A DNA stretch of 64,000 nt from Austropuccinia psidii (taxonomy: Eukaryota > Basidiomycota > Pucciniomycetes > Pucciniales > Sphaerophragmiaceae): the NCBI GenBank assembly GCA_023105745.1, contig JALGQZ010000020.1:2228501-2292500 (forward strand). The letters are read 5' to 3'. The translations under genes and the position numbers were made by a program. The notes under the pieces were generated by a model, which was given only the letters and a program-made list of their open reading frames with translations, was not told where the DNA came from and did not search any database. Shown piece by piece: positions 34,666-47,230 of this stretch. Positions within the stretch are counted from its first letter, which is position 1, and each line of letters begins with the position of its first letter.

Positions 34666-36552
34666 TGTGAGCCTTGAGGTATATTTTACATACCCAAATA
34701 GGCCACAATTATCTTAAAAATAAATTTTGAATTATGCATAACTCATAAGTCATGCATATATCCAAAATTCATCATTTTTGATTTCAGAAAAGATGAATAA
34801 CTTTTCATTGAGTAAGTAAATCCATGGATTTAAGGCCAGATTTGGATTCTACACAAAAGTTCACCTATGGTAGCTCAATAGAGTGAATAAGCTCAAATTA
34901 ACTCCTTGAGATGGTAATATGTAAAATACTTCAATACCACATCATCAATACCACATAAAAGATCTGTGGAAAAAAAATTTCTTAATTTCATGCCAAAATA
35001 ATGGAAATGGGAGAAATCCCATATTACATACACACTAAGAATAGTGTTATGCATTTTTTGAGCACTTAATATCATGGTATTCTTACATGGACTTTTGGTA
35101 CACCCATAGTGGATATCTCACTTGAAGCTTAATTGTCTATTTTGATGTGAAAAATAGGCAAGGGGGACAAAAGACATCAAAGAGAGCCAGGGTACCCAAC
35201 TTCTGAGGCCTCAGAGGTGTGGACAGCTCCAAAGCTTGGATCCATGGCGGATCTTGGCCTAATTGGTAAACAAAAACCTTTTGGGAACTTGGTTACCATG
35301 TTACAACTACAGTAAATCTTAAGAAAATAGCAAATAACCTGCTATTTTGACGTGCCAAGGAGGTAAAGAGCTACTTAGACTCCTGTAACCATGTCAATTC
35401 TTAATTATTTTCCATGGATAAGCCCCAAAAGAGTAATTTAAACCCTTTTTGGACTTTTATCCATTGATTTACCTCATAGCAACCAGTAAAACACTGATAT
35501 TTGCAATTCTACGTAGAAATGAGGTAAAAACTTCAAAAATTCATTAAAAATACAATTCTTAATGAATCTCTCTGAAACGTTCAGGACCAATTGAGAGCTC
35601 TATCATCTATGTTACAACCAAATAAAATTATGGTTTTCCTAGTAGAATAAAAGGTTTTACTTACAGTCCATTTTTGACTATTCTACGTGAAACACTGAAT
35701 TTTCAAAAATTCACAGTAATTACAACCTGTGATGAAATTGCCAATAACATTGATACCTTTGAGAAATTAATGATTCTTTTGTAATAAAAGAAGATTTACC
35801 GATGTTACTCCTTTTATTCTTAACCATATTGGGGTTGGTAGTCACATAAAAGCATCAATTAAGGAATTATGATAATCTTACGTGACAACAGATGATGCAA
35901 TCAATAATCCAAAACGTTTTATTGCTTTCTCACTCCCTGGTTTTTTAGTTTTCTCCATGGCATGCCTCTGTGAGCTGTTGTTGACTTAAAAGAGGCCTTC
36001 TCTTGCTGGTTTTTCCACATTATCATCATGTTATTATCATTTATATCATTGTTACCCACAAGTAAGTATTAGTTAAAGCTATTATTAAATGTTTTAATTC
36101 TTTCAGAATAAATCAGAAAGACCTGAAATCATAGAATCCAACCATATCTTGTTGTAATACTCTTATGAATTCATTTTGATCCTTTAAATCCACAATTCTA
36201 CATTAAATCTCTCTATCTTATCTTTCAATAAGTTCTTTGGAATATTAGTGAGTGATTTATCTTTAATTCTTAAAGTTTTTCTCTAAAATTAGTTTTCTTC
36301 AAGAATTACCATTATAATTATTCTTGAAAAAGATAATTATATATTAAAATAATTTTATTATTTTAATAAAAAGAAGTTTTATTATTAAAATCTTCTTGTA
36401 ATTGATTCTTGTAGACAATTACTTGCTCACTGTTAAAGTCACTAGTAGTGTTTAACACGTGAAATAAATAATTCTTTAATTATTTAATTGTGGTTATAAT
36501 AACACTTTGTTATTATATCTCATGAGAAAAGTCATAGTACTGTTGATTAATA
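34666..36552 (+). mobile_element. 3' LTR of copy B, cut at its 3' end
   Basis: Close copy of the LTR at 26366-28277, beginning TGTGAGCCTTGAGG. Similarity persists to GTTGATTAATA (36542-36552), which corresponds to 28231-28241. The last 36 bases, including the terminal CA, are missing and the AAAAAATAAT satellite starts instead. The TATA-like TTAAAAGAGGCC is retained near 35988. No target-site duplication can be recognised because of the missing end. Confidence 0.88.
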
Positions 36553-39500
36553 AATAATTAAAAAATAATAAAAAATAATAAAAAATAATAAAAAATAATA
36601 AAAAATAATAAAAAATGATCAAAAATAATAAAAAATAATAAAAAATAATAAAAAATAATAAAAAATAATAAAAAATAATAAAAAATAATAAAAAATAATA
36701 AAAAATAATAAAAAATAATCAAAAATAATAAAAAATAATCAAAAAATAATAAAAAATAATCAAAAATAACAAAAAATAATAAAAAATAATAAAAAGTAAT
36801 AAAAAATAATCAAAAATAATCAAAAATAATAAAAAATAATAAAAAATAATAAAAAATAATAAAAAATAATAAAAAATAATCAAAAATAATAAAAAATAAT
36901 CAAAAAATAATCAAAAATAATAAAAAATAATCAAAAATAATCAAAAATAATCAAAAATAATCAAAAAAAAATCAAAAAAAATCAAAAATGATCAAAAATA
37001 ATCAAAAATAATCAAAAATAATAAAAAAATAATAATAAATAATAAAAAATAATAAAAAATAATAAAGAATAATAAAAAATAATCAAAAAATAATCAAAAA
37101 AAAATCAAAAATAATACAAAATAATAAAAAATAATCAAAAAAAAATCAAAAATAATACAAAATAATAAAAAATAATAAAAAATAATAAAAAATAATAAAA
37201 AATAATAAAAAATAATAAAAAATAATAAAAAATAATAAAAAATAATCAAAAATAATCAAAAATAATAAAAAATAATCAAAACTAACCAAAAATAATAATC
37301 AAAAATAATCAAAAATAATAAAAAATAATAAAAAATGATAAAAAATAATCAAAAATAATCAAAAATAATCAAAAAATAATCAAAAATAATTAAAAAATAA
37401 TCAAAAATAATAAAAAATAAAAAAAATAATAAAAAATAATCAAAAATAATTAAAAATAATTACAGAATAATCAAAAATAATCAAAAATAATCAAAAATAA
37501 TCAAAAATAATCAAAAAATAATCAAAAATAATCAAAAATAATCAAAAATAATAAAAAATAATAAAAAATAATAAAAAATAATAAAAAATAATAAAAAATA
37601 ATCAAAAATAATAAAAAATAATCAAAAAATAATCAAAAATAATAAAAAATAATCAAAAATAATCAAAAATAATCAAAAATAATCAAAAAAAATCAAAAAA
37701 AATCAAAAATGATCAAAAATAATCAAAAATAATCAAAAATAATAAAAAAATAATAATAAATAATAAAAAATAATAAAAAATAATAAAGAATAATAAAAAA
37801 TAATCAAAAAAAAATCAAAAAAAAATCAAAAATAATACAAAATAATAAAAAATAATCAAAAAAAAATCAAAAAAAAATACAAAATAATAAAAAATAATAA
37901 AAAATAATAAAAAATAATAAAAAATAATAAAAAATAATAAAAAATAATAAAAAATAATCAAAAATAATCAAAAATAATAAAAAATAATCAAAACTAACCA
38001 AAAATAATCAAAAAATAATCAAAAATAATCAAAAATAATAAAAAATAATAAAAAATAATAAAAAATAATCAAAAATAATCAAAAAATAATTAAAAAATAA
38101 TAAAAAATAATCAAAAGATAATCAAAAATAATCAAAAATAATCAAAAATAATCAAAAATAATAAAAAAAAATAAAAAAAAATAAAAAATAATAAAAAATA
38201 ATAAAAAATAATAAAAAAATAATAAAAAATAATAAAAAATAATAAAAAATAATAAAAAATAATAAAAAATAATAAAAAATAATAAAAAATAATAAAAAAT
38301 AATAAAAAATAATAAAAAAATAATAAAAAATAATAAAAAATAATCAAAAATAATCAAAAATAATCAAAAATAATAAAAAAAAATAAAAAATAATAAAAAA
38401 TAATAAAAAATAATAAAAAAATAATAAAAAATAATAAAAAATAATAAAAAATAATAAAAAATAATAAAAAATAATAAAAAAATAATAATAAATAATAAAA
38501 AATAATAAAAAAATAATAAAAAATAATAAAAAATAATAAAAAATAATAAAAAATAATAAAAAATAATAAAAAATAATAAAAAATAATAAAAAATAATAAA
38601 AAATAATCAAAAATAATCAAAAATAATTAAAAATAATAAAAAATAATCAACAATAATCAACAATAATCAAAAATAATAAAAAATAATCAAAAAATAATCA
38701 AAAAATAATCAAAAAATAATCAAAAATAATAAAAAATAATCAAAAATAATCAAAAAAAATCAAAAAAAATCAAAAAAAAACAAAAAAAATCAAAAATAAT
38801 CAAAAACAATCAAAAATAATCAAAAACAATCAAAAATAATAAAAAATAATAAAAAATAATAAAAAATAATCAAAAATAATAAAAAATAATGAAAAATAAT
38901 AAAAAATAATAAAAAATAATAAAAAATAATAAAAAATAATAAAAAATAATAAAAAATAATCCAAAATAATCCAAAATAATCAAAAATAATCAAAAATAAT
39001 CAAAAATAATCAAAAATAATCAAAAATAATCAAAAATAATCAAAAAATAATAAAAAATAATAAAAAATAATAAAAAATAATAAAAAATAATAAAAAATAA
39101 TAAAAAATAATCAAAAATAATCAAAAACAATACAAAATAATAAAAAATAATCAAAAACAATACAAAATAATAAAAAATAATCAAAAATAACCAAAAATAA
39201 TAGAAAATAATAAAAAATAATAAAAAATAATAAAAAATAATAAAAAATAATAAAAAATAATAAAAAATAATAAAAAATAATAAAAAATAATAAAAAATAA
39301 TCAAAAATAATCAAAAACAATACAAAATAATAAAAAATAATCAAAAACAATACAAAATAATAAAAAATAATCAAAAATAACCAAAAATAATAGAAAATAA
39401 TAAAAAATAATAAAAAATAATAAAAAATAATAAAAAATAATAAAAAATAATAAAAAATAATAAAAAATAATAAAACATAATAAAAAATAATAAAAAATAA

Positions 39501-42500
39501 TAAATAATAATAAATAATAATCAAAAATAATCAAAAATAATAAAAAATAATAAAAAATGATAAAAAATAATCAAAAATAATCAAAAATAATCAAAAATAA
39601 TCAAAAATAATCAAAAAATAATCAAAAATAATTAAAAAATAATCAAAAATAATAAAAAATAAAAAAAATAATAAAAAATAATCAAAAATAATTAAAAATA
39701 ATTACAGAATAATCAAAAATAATCAAAAATAATCAAAAATAATCAAAAATAATCAAAAAATAATCAAAAATAATCAAAAATAATCAAAAATAATAAAAAA
39801 TAATAAAAAATAATAAAAAATAATAAAAAATAATAAAAAATAATAAAAAATAATCAAAAATAATAAAAAATAATCAAAAAATAATCAAAAATAATCAAAA
39901 ATAATCAAAAATAATAAAAAATAATCATAAAAAGACTAAAAAATAATAAAAAATAATAAAAAATAATAAAAAATAATAAAAAATCATGAAAAATCATAAA
40001 AAATATTAAAAAATAATAAAAAATCATGAAAAATCATAAAAAATATTAAAAAATCATAAAAAATCATAAAAAATAATCAAAAGTAATAAAAAATAATCAA
40101 AAATAATCAAAAATAATCAAAAATAATCAAAAATAATCAAAAATAATGAAAAATAATAAAAAATAATAAGATCAATAAAAAATGATAAAAAATAATCAAA
40201 AATAATAAAAAATAATCAAAAATAATCAAAAAAAATCAAAAATAATCAAAAATAATCAAAAATAATAAAAAATAATAAGATCAATAAAAAATGATAAAAA
40301 ATAATCAAAAATAATAAAAAAGAATAAAAAATAATAAAAAATAATAAGATCAATAAAAAATGATAAAAAATAATCAAAAATAATAAAAAAGAATAAAAAA
40401 TAATCAAAAAAAATCAAAAATAATCAAAAATAATCAAAAATAATAAAAAATAATAAGATCAATAAAAAATGATAAAAAATAATCAAAAATAATAAAAAAG
40501 AATAAAAAATAATAAAAAATAATAAAAAATAATAAAAAATAATAAAAAATAATAAAAAATAGTAAAAAATAATAAAAAATAATGAACAAATAATAAAAAA
40601 TAATAAAAAATAATTAAAAATAATAAAAAATGATAAAAATAATAGAAAATAATAAAAAGTAATTAAAAATAATAAAAAATAATTAAAAATAATAAAAAAT
40701 AATAAAAAATAATGAAAAATAATAAAAAATAATAAAAAATAATAAAAAATAATAAAAAATAATCAAAAATAATCAAAAATAATTAAAAATAATAAAAAAT
40801 AATCAACAATAATCAACAATAATCAAAAATAATAAAAAATAATCAAAAAATAATCAAAAAATAATCAAAAATAATAAAAAATAATCAAAAATAATCAAAA
40901 AAAATCAAAAAAAATCAAAAAAAAACAAAAAAAAATCAAAAATAATCAAAAACAATCAAAAACAATCAAAAATAATAAAAAATAATAAAAAATAATCAAA
41001 AATAATAAAAAATAATAAAAAATAATAAAAAATAATAAAAAATAATAAAAAATAATAAAAAATAATCAAAAATAATCAAAAATAATCAAAAATAATCAAA
41101 AATAATCAAAAAATAATCAAAAATAATCAAAAATAATCAAAAATAATAAAAAATAATAAAAAATAATAAAAAATAATAAAAAATAATAAAAAATAATAAA
41201 AAATAATCAAAAATAATCAAAAATAATAAAAAATAATCAAAAATAATCAAAAATAATCAAAAATAATCAAAAATAATAAAAAATAATAAAAAATAATAAA
41301 AAATAATAAAAAATAATAAAAAATGATAAAAAATAATAAAAAATAATCAAAAATAATAAAAAATGATCAAAAATGATCAAAAATAATAAAAAATAATAAA
41401 AAATAATAAAAAATAATAAAAAATAATAAAAAATAATAAAAAAGAATAAAAAATAATAAAAAATAATAAAAAATAATAAAAAATAATAAAAAATAATAAA
41501 AAATAATCAAAAATAATCAAAAATAATAAAAAATAATAAAAAATAATCAAAAATAATCAAAAATAATCAAAAATAATCAAAAAAAATCAAAAATAATCAA
41601 AAATAATCAAAAATAATCAAAAATAATCAAAAATAATCAAAAATAATCAAAAATAATCAAAAATAATCAAAAATAATCAAAAATAATAAAAAATAATCAA
41701 AAATAATCAAAAATAATCAAAAAATAATAAAAAATAATAAAAAATAATAAAAAATAATAAAAAATAATAAAAAATAATAAAAAGTAATGAAAAATAATGA
41801 AAAATAATAAAAAATAATAAAAAATAATAAAAAATAATAAAAAATAATAAAAAATAATAAAAAATAATAAAAAATAATAAAAAATAATAAAAAATAATAA
41901 AAAATAATAAAAAATAATAAAAAATAATAAAAAATAATCAAAAATAATCAAAAATAATCAAAAATAATAAAAAATAATCAAAAATGATCAAAAAATAATC
42001 AAAAATAATCAAAAATAATCAAAAATAATCAAAAATAATCAAAAATAATCAAAAATAATCAAAAAATAATCAAAAATGGTCAAAAAATAATAAAAAATGA
42101 TCAAAAAATAATCAAAAATAATCAAAAATGATCAAAAATAATCAAAAATAATAAAAAATAATAGAAAATAATCAAAAATAATAAAAAATAATAAAAAATA
42201 ATAAAAAATAATAAAAAATAATAAAAAATAATAAAAAATAATGAAAAATAATAAAAAATAATAAAAAATAATAAAAAATAATAAAAAATAATAAAAAATA
42301 ATAAAAAATAATAAAAAATAATAAAAAATAATAAAAAATAATAAAAAATGATCAAAAATAATAAAAAATAATAAAAAATAATAAAAAATAACAAAAAATA
42401 ACAAAAAATAATACAAAATAATAAAAAATAATAAAAAATAATAAAAAATAATAAAAAATAATAAAAAATAATAAAAAATAATAAAAAATAATAAAAAATA

Positions 42501-43060
42501 ATAAAAAATAATAAAAAATAATAAAAAATAATAAAAAATAATAAAAAATAATAAAAAATAATAAAAAATAATAAAAAATAATAAAAAATAATAAAAAATA
42601 ATAAAAAATAATAAAAAATAATAAAAAATAATAAAAAAATAATAAAAAATGATAAAAATTAATAAAAAATAATAAAAAATAATAAAAAATAATAAAAAAT
42701 AATTCAAAAATAATAAAAAATAATAAAAAATAATAAAAAATAATAACAAATAATAAAAAATGATAAAAAATAATAAAAAATAATAAAAAATAATAAAAAA
42801 TAATAAAAAATAATAAAAAATAATAAAAAATAATAAAAAATAATAAAAAATAATAAAAAATAATAAAAAATAATAAAAAACAATAAAAAAATAATAAAAA
42901 ATGATAAAAAATAATAAAAAATAATAAAAAATAATAAAAAATAATAAAAAATGAATAAAAAATGAATAAAAAATAATAAAAAATAATAAAAAATGATAAA
43001 AAATAATAAAAAATAATAAAAAACAATCAAAAACAATCAGAAATAATAAAAAATAATAAA
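36553..43060. repeat. 6.5-kb satellite of a 10-bp A-tract unit (AAAAAATAAT / CAAAAATAAT)
   Basis: About 650 head-to-tail units of TAATAAAAAA, with a common variant carrying C at the fifth position (TAATCAAAAA). Occasional units are 7-13 bases long or carry single substitutions (TGAT, CAAT, GAAT). Six-A tracts thus recur every 10 bases, close to one helical turn, a spacing known to cause intrinsic DNA curvature when kept in phase. Larger blocks are themselves duplicated (see findings). The minus strand has no stop codon in the basic unit, so long frames of repeated I/F/Y/L appear there in all three phases; they are not genes. Confidence 0.97.
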
Positions 43061-44172
43061 AAAATCATAATTTTCATATACTTATTCATATATCAATCAA
43101 TAAATAAATAAATATTACTCCATCAAACAAACAAAAAACTCAAGTTTTCAATATCAAATGTATATAGATATATATTTAATACTTAAGAAAAAAAATTTAA
43201 AAATAAAAAAAAATAAAAAACATATTTCTTTCAAATCATTAATTTGCAAAATTCTCTGTGTTTTTATATTTCAAGAAAAATATACATATATGCTCATTCA
43301 TCTATTTAATTTGTGACTTTTGATAATTTATATTTGTATAGTTATTTAAATTCTTAAGCAGGATTTTCTTGAAAAAACATCCAGTTCAAAGAAAAAGATG
43401 TACAAAAAGAGTTAGTCAAGGCCACACAGAGGGTTCAAGTATGTGTATAGGTCCAAGTAGAAAAAATGTTGGGTTTTCTTGAAAATATGAATTAATTTGA
43501 TGAGATGATTGCTTTAATTTTAGCCTCATCCAATCCTCTTCAATATCTGCCTGTTTGCCTCATTTCTCATTTTTGTAACATTTTTGCTATCAAAGGTAAT
43601 TCTTGGTGCTGGTTAAATAATCTCATTCAGCTTGTATAATAACTGTTTTGGTTGGACAGAATCAATATGTAATTAAAGATGATAGTTTTCTTAATAGTAA
43701 ATGTTGGTGTACTAAACCCCAAAGGCTAGGTTAGGTTATTTTTCCTGCACAAGCATGACAAGGAAAAGCCCAAAGTTGAATCTCAGAATGCCATAAATGA
43801 GAGTTTTCCTCACCCGCCTTGGCCAACATAAGAAATGGGTAAAGGAAGTCAATCCAATAGGTTAACCAACATTGAAGTTCATACATACCCATTAACTACA
43901 ACAGTTTTTGCAATGACAAAGGATAGATGGAATAAAACTAAAAAAAAAAAAATTCTTGTTTTTATCACGAATAATTTTTGATTTGAAGTGTTTTGCAACA
44001 AGATATAGTGTATATGCTGATGTTCATTAAAGTAAAAATTGAAATGACATATAGTGAGACAAGAGTAGATTTATACGCTCAAAAAAGAGATCAAGTGTTA
44101 ATTAGGGATAATTTTGATGGGTGCAAAGAAGCAGAAATATTTTCGTTTGATGTGATTGAAAATAAACTTGGG
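43061..44172. other. Intergenic DNA between satellite and host gene
   Basis: AT-rich next to the satellite, then more mixed sequence from about 43360. A 66-codon plus-strand frame at 43993-44193 overlaps the end of the host gene on the other strand and has no recognisable domain. It probably includes the 3' UTR of the minus-strand gene. Confidence 0.4.
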
Positions 44173-45339
44173 TTATTTGGAGGGTCCATCTGATAAACTA
44201 ACTCTTTCTAGACCATCCTTTTTATCATCGGCACCCGGATAGTGTACAGGATCATAAACTTGTCTATATTCGGGTGGCATGGGATATTGGGGCGGTACGA
44301 AAGGCAAGTCTTGAGGAGGGGTATGATAAGCCATGGGATGGTAGGGCTCCATCGGATATAGATTAGCGCCATCTCTTGCTGGGGCTCGGCTACCATTTGA
44401 AGCTTGATTAGGGTTATCATTGAGTGCACCGGTGGTGGTCCGGCTAAATGATGGATCCAATAATTGATGATCTATTTAAAATGATAATAAGCAAAGGTTG
44501 GATGGATTGTAAAAGTTGATTTGGTTGAGCTAACTCACAATAAGCTGCAGCCAGTCCGGTAAATAACAATGCCAAACAACTCGTCAAGACTAGCCAACCT
44601 AAATCCCACCAAATTCCGCGACGCCAATCATCTTCACATAATTTCTGAGCTTCAGCTCCATCGATATTAGCAACTGCTCCTGATAATGTTATAGCTTGAG
44701 TGCCAGTTAATTCAGCTCGACAGGCATTGGTCAAATCACTTTTAGTTACAAAATGAGCAATCAATCGAATCAATTCAGCTGAAAAGGTGATTATAGCTGC
44801 GATTCCGGATAGGACAAAATAGGTTTTTGCTAAAACAATCTTGAAACTTGATAGATTAGTCAAAAAACATTTAAAAATCTAATGACTAAGATTTTGAGAT
44901 AAATCTTGAGACGTACTTTTTGAGTGAAAGTTGCTACTAGTCCAAATGTTTCGAGTCCAGCAATACAAAAGAACAAAATTGACAAGACTTTAAAAAGAGA
45001 AAAGAAAAGGTCAATTATATAAAGATGTAGTGATGACTTTAATCCTTATAGATAAAGGAGATAACCAAACTGAGATCAAACATTCGCATTCGAGTGGTTT
45101 CGTTACCATCATTTTTGTCTTGAAGAAATCTGACTGCCAAAACAAGAGACCAAACTAAAAAAAAGAAGCATGAAATGAGAGGTTTGTTCCTAATGGTAAA
45201 GCTTGAGGTGAAAAAATTATAATAACTAACCCAGAGAGACTAAGCAGGTGAATGTAACGATGGGTCGAAGTGGTTTATTATAATTCCTGTAAGCAAATCG
45301 ACGGGTAATTTGGTTAGAAAATGTAAAACGATCTCTCAT
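44173..45339 (-). CDS. Four-transmembrane (tetraspan) membrane protein, host gene, 5 exons
   Basis: Exons on the minus strand: 45339-45231, 45154-45071, 44987-44917, 44839-44539 and 44471-44173, giving 864 nt and 287 aa with phases that join exactly. Introns are 76, 83, 77 and 67 nt, all GT-AG. Membrane segments: around TFTCLVSLVWSLVLAVRFL, ILSILFFCIAGLETFGLVA, YFVLSGIAAIITFSAELI and LGWLVLTSCLALLFTGLAAA. The loop between segments 3 and 4 is long and has two Cys. The C-terminal tail of about 95 residues is P/Y-rich (PPQYPMPPEYRQVYDP) and probably cytosolic. The layout resembles MARVEL-type or SUR7-like fungal membrane proteins, but I cannot assign a family. There are no stops, and codon use is less AT-biased than the surroundings. 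Start alternative: an upstream exon near 47230 could splice in phase to 45332, but that intron would be about 1.8 kb. Confidence 0.82.
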
Positions 45340-45601
45340 GATTTCGATTTTGGGTGGTTGTGAGAGGTGGAAAGCAAGGTTGTTTTTGTTTGTTTGTTTT
45401 TAATGATAGGGATAATAGCGAAAAAAAGTTCAAGATTGTTTGATTGAGGGGAAGAAAGGGATTGTTTGACTGGATTGATTAAAATTTTTAATCAAACGAA
45501 ATCAATCCCTGAAGACGAAAAATCTTTTAGCGATTCATGGTTAAAAATGTGACGCCAATATTTTGTGTTATGCAAATCTTGAGGTGAATGAATATGAGGA
45601 T

Positions 45602-45609
45602 ATTTATAC
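45602..45609 (-). promoter_or_regulatory. TATA box of the tetraspan gene
   Basis: On the minus strand the sequence reads GGTATAAATATCC, with TATAAATA at 45609-45602, 263 bp before the ATG at 45339. This would leave a 5' UTR of about 230 nt. It supports the ATG at 45339 over a far-upstream first exon. Confidence 0.5.
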
Positions 45610-45619
45610 CTTTAATTAA

Positions 45620-46598
45620 ACGAGAAAGATCCGATTGGACAATCTGTCAATAAGGTTTTGAGCACGTGGACAGCTCGTTGAGAGGAGAAAGTTTCAATTT
45701 AAGGATTAAGCTTGTTATCCAACTTGATTTGGCTAGAACAAATGCTTTTGAGCCCAGTGATCTATCAAGAGGTTCGCTAAGAGTCAATCAATCAAGGATA
45801 ATGTTATGAAAAGATTTAAGCGTAGTTGTGTGCCGTTTGAATCCGAAAAGGTTGGATATAAGTAGATAATCATATACAAGAAAGGGAAAAAACAGTTACG
45901 AGATTCTAACTGTAAAATCAGGGGTGGAAGTTAATGGGATAAAAGTGATATAGCCTTAAAGCTGAGAAAATATGAGTTTTTATTGTTTGAAGGTAATAAT
46001 TGATGGTAAGTCTTGTTTTTGTTTTTTGATCGGATTAAGTTAAGAAAGAAATCATGATCAAGTTTTTGAATGGATAAGTTTCCTTTTGAATGAATACAGA
46101 CAGAGCCTCTTGAGTTTTGACACCAAGACGTAAAAGACTACTGTGACAGGTGACTTGAATTAAATGATAACTTGATAATGTCAATGAGCCGATTGATCTT
46201 GAAGTTTTAGAGTAATATTGATTATTTTCAAGTTAAGTAAGAGACTTTAGTGATACCTTGGATGAGCCAAGATCAACTCAATCAACAGGTGATTGATGAG
46301 ATGAATGATTAGTGCTTAAAGGATTAAGAAATTAGTTTAATCACAAGATGATATTTTTTGTTAATCCAAGATTTAAACTTAAGTAGTTTAATGATGAATA
46401 AAATCAATAATCTTTGAGATATGTAAATTAAATTGAGTGGGGATCCAAGTTTTTCCCCACTATAGGGTTTCAAATGAGAGTTTTTAAGACTGTAGATGAA
46501 ATTTTTAAGCAAGGATGGTCATTTTTGAGACAAAACTTGATTGATTGCGTAGGAGAGTATTGTACTGTTTGTACAAATTACAATACAATAATTTGACT
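45620..46598. other. Upstream intergenic region, no gene seen
   Basis: Moderately AT-rich with no supported coding frame. It lies upstream of the tetraspan gene and may contain further control sequence. Confidence 0.35.
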
Positions 46599-47230
46599 TT
46601 AAAACCAATCCTCAATTGAATCTGAGTCTGAATCTGAGTCTGAATCTGAGTCTGAGTCTGAGTCTGAGTGTGAATGATGATATGATTGATGATGACTTTA
46701 AGAATAAAATGATCTGAGAGATTTCAAACGAGTGAGAAATTTGATCAAGTTATCTTAAATTGATGATGAGAACGTTAAGATTTAAAATTAAAAATAAATC
46801 TCAAAGAATGAAAGTTGTAACAAATTGATGAGTGGGGATGATCGAAATTTTTTAATTTGATTAAGATGAAGATGAAGATGATAGATTAAAATTGAAATGA
46901 ATTTAATTAATTTCAAGATAAATGATTCATTAGTTTCAAATTTGATGGAATGTTTCATTTTAAAATTTTGAGTAATTTATCATTTAATAAAATTTTCCAA
47001 TCGAGTGATTTTATTTAAATTTAATTTTGAAATTTAATAATAAATTTTAAAAAAGAGTTTTAAATCAAAAAATCAAAAAATCATAAAAGATTAAAGATGA
47101 AATGAAAAAATAAAAAGATTTTTTAATTTAAATGAGAATTAAATAAAATAAATAAATTTGTAACTTACTGAGTCACAACTCGAACGTAAGGAGGAGGTAA
47201 TGAACTAAGCGGTGGTGGTCTTGTTTCCAT
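46599..47230 (-). CDS. Possible two-exon small gene with Ser-Asp repeat tail
   Basis: Exon 1 (47230-47169) begins METRPPPLSSLPPPYVRVVT and ends at a good donor, CA|GTAAGT. A second exon (46695-46599) follows an AAAG acceptor in matching phase and encodes a His/Ser stretch, then eight Ser-Asp pairs, ending IEDWF and a stop. Joined, this gives 52 aa with a 473-nt intron, longer than the 56-83 nt introns seen elsewhere here. No promoter is obvious. The Ser-Asp run comes from a hexanucleotide repeat, so it could be fortuitous, and exon 1 might instead belong to the tetraspan gene. Weak evidence. Confidence 0.22.
46618..46674. repeat. TCTGAG/TCTGAA hexanucleotide repeat
   Basis: About nine units of TCTGAG or TCTGAA. 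On the minus strand one phase encodes alternating Ser and Asp. Confidence 0.9.

Noticed and set aside
38132..43036. Long minus-strand open frames rich in I, F, Y and L (up to about 220 codons)
   Set aside because: They are the translation of the 10-bp satellite, open in every phase because the unit contains no minus-strand stop; no promoter or start context.
36553..43060. Satellite considered as a CRISPR array
   Set aside because: No unique spacers; unit is 10 bp and the genome is eukaryotic.
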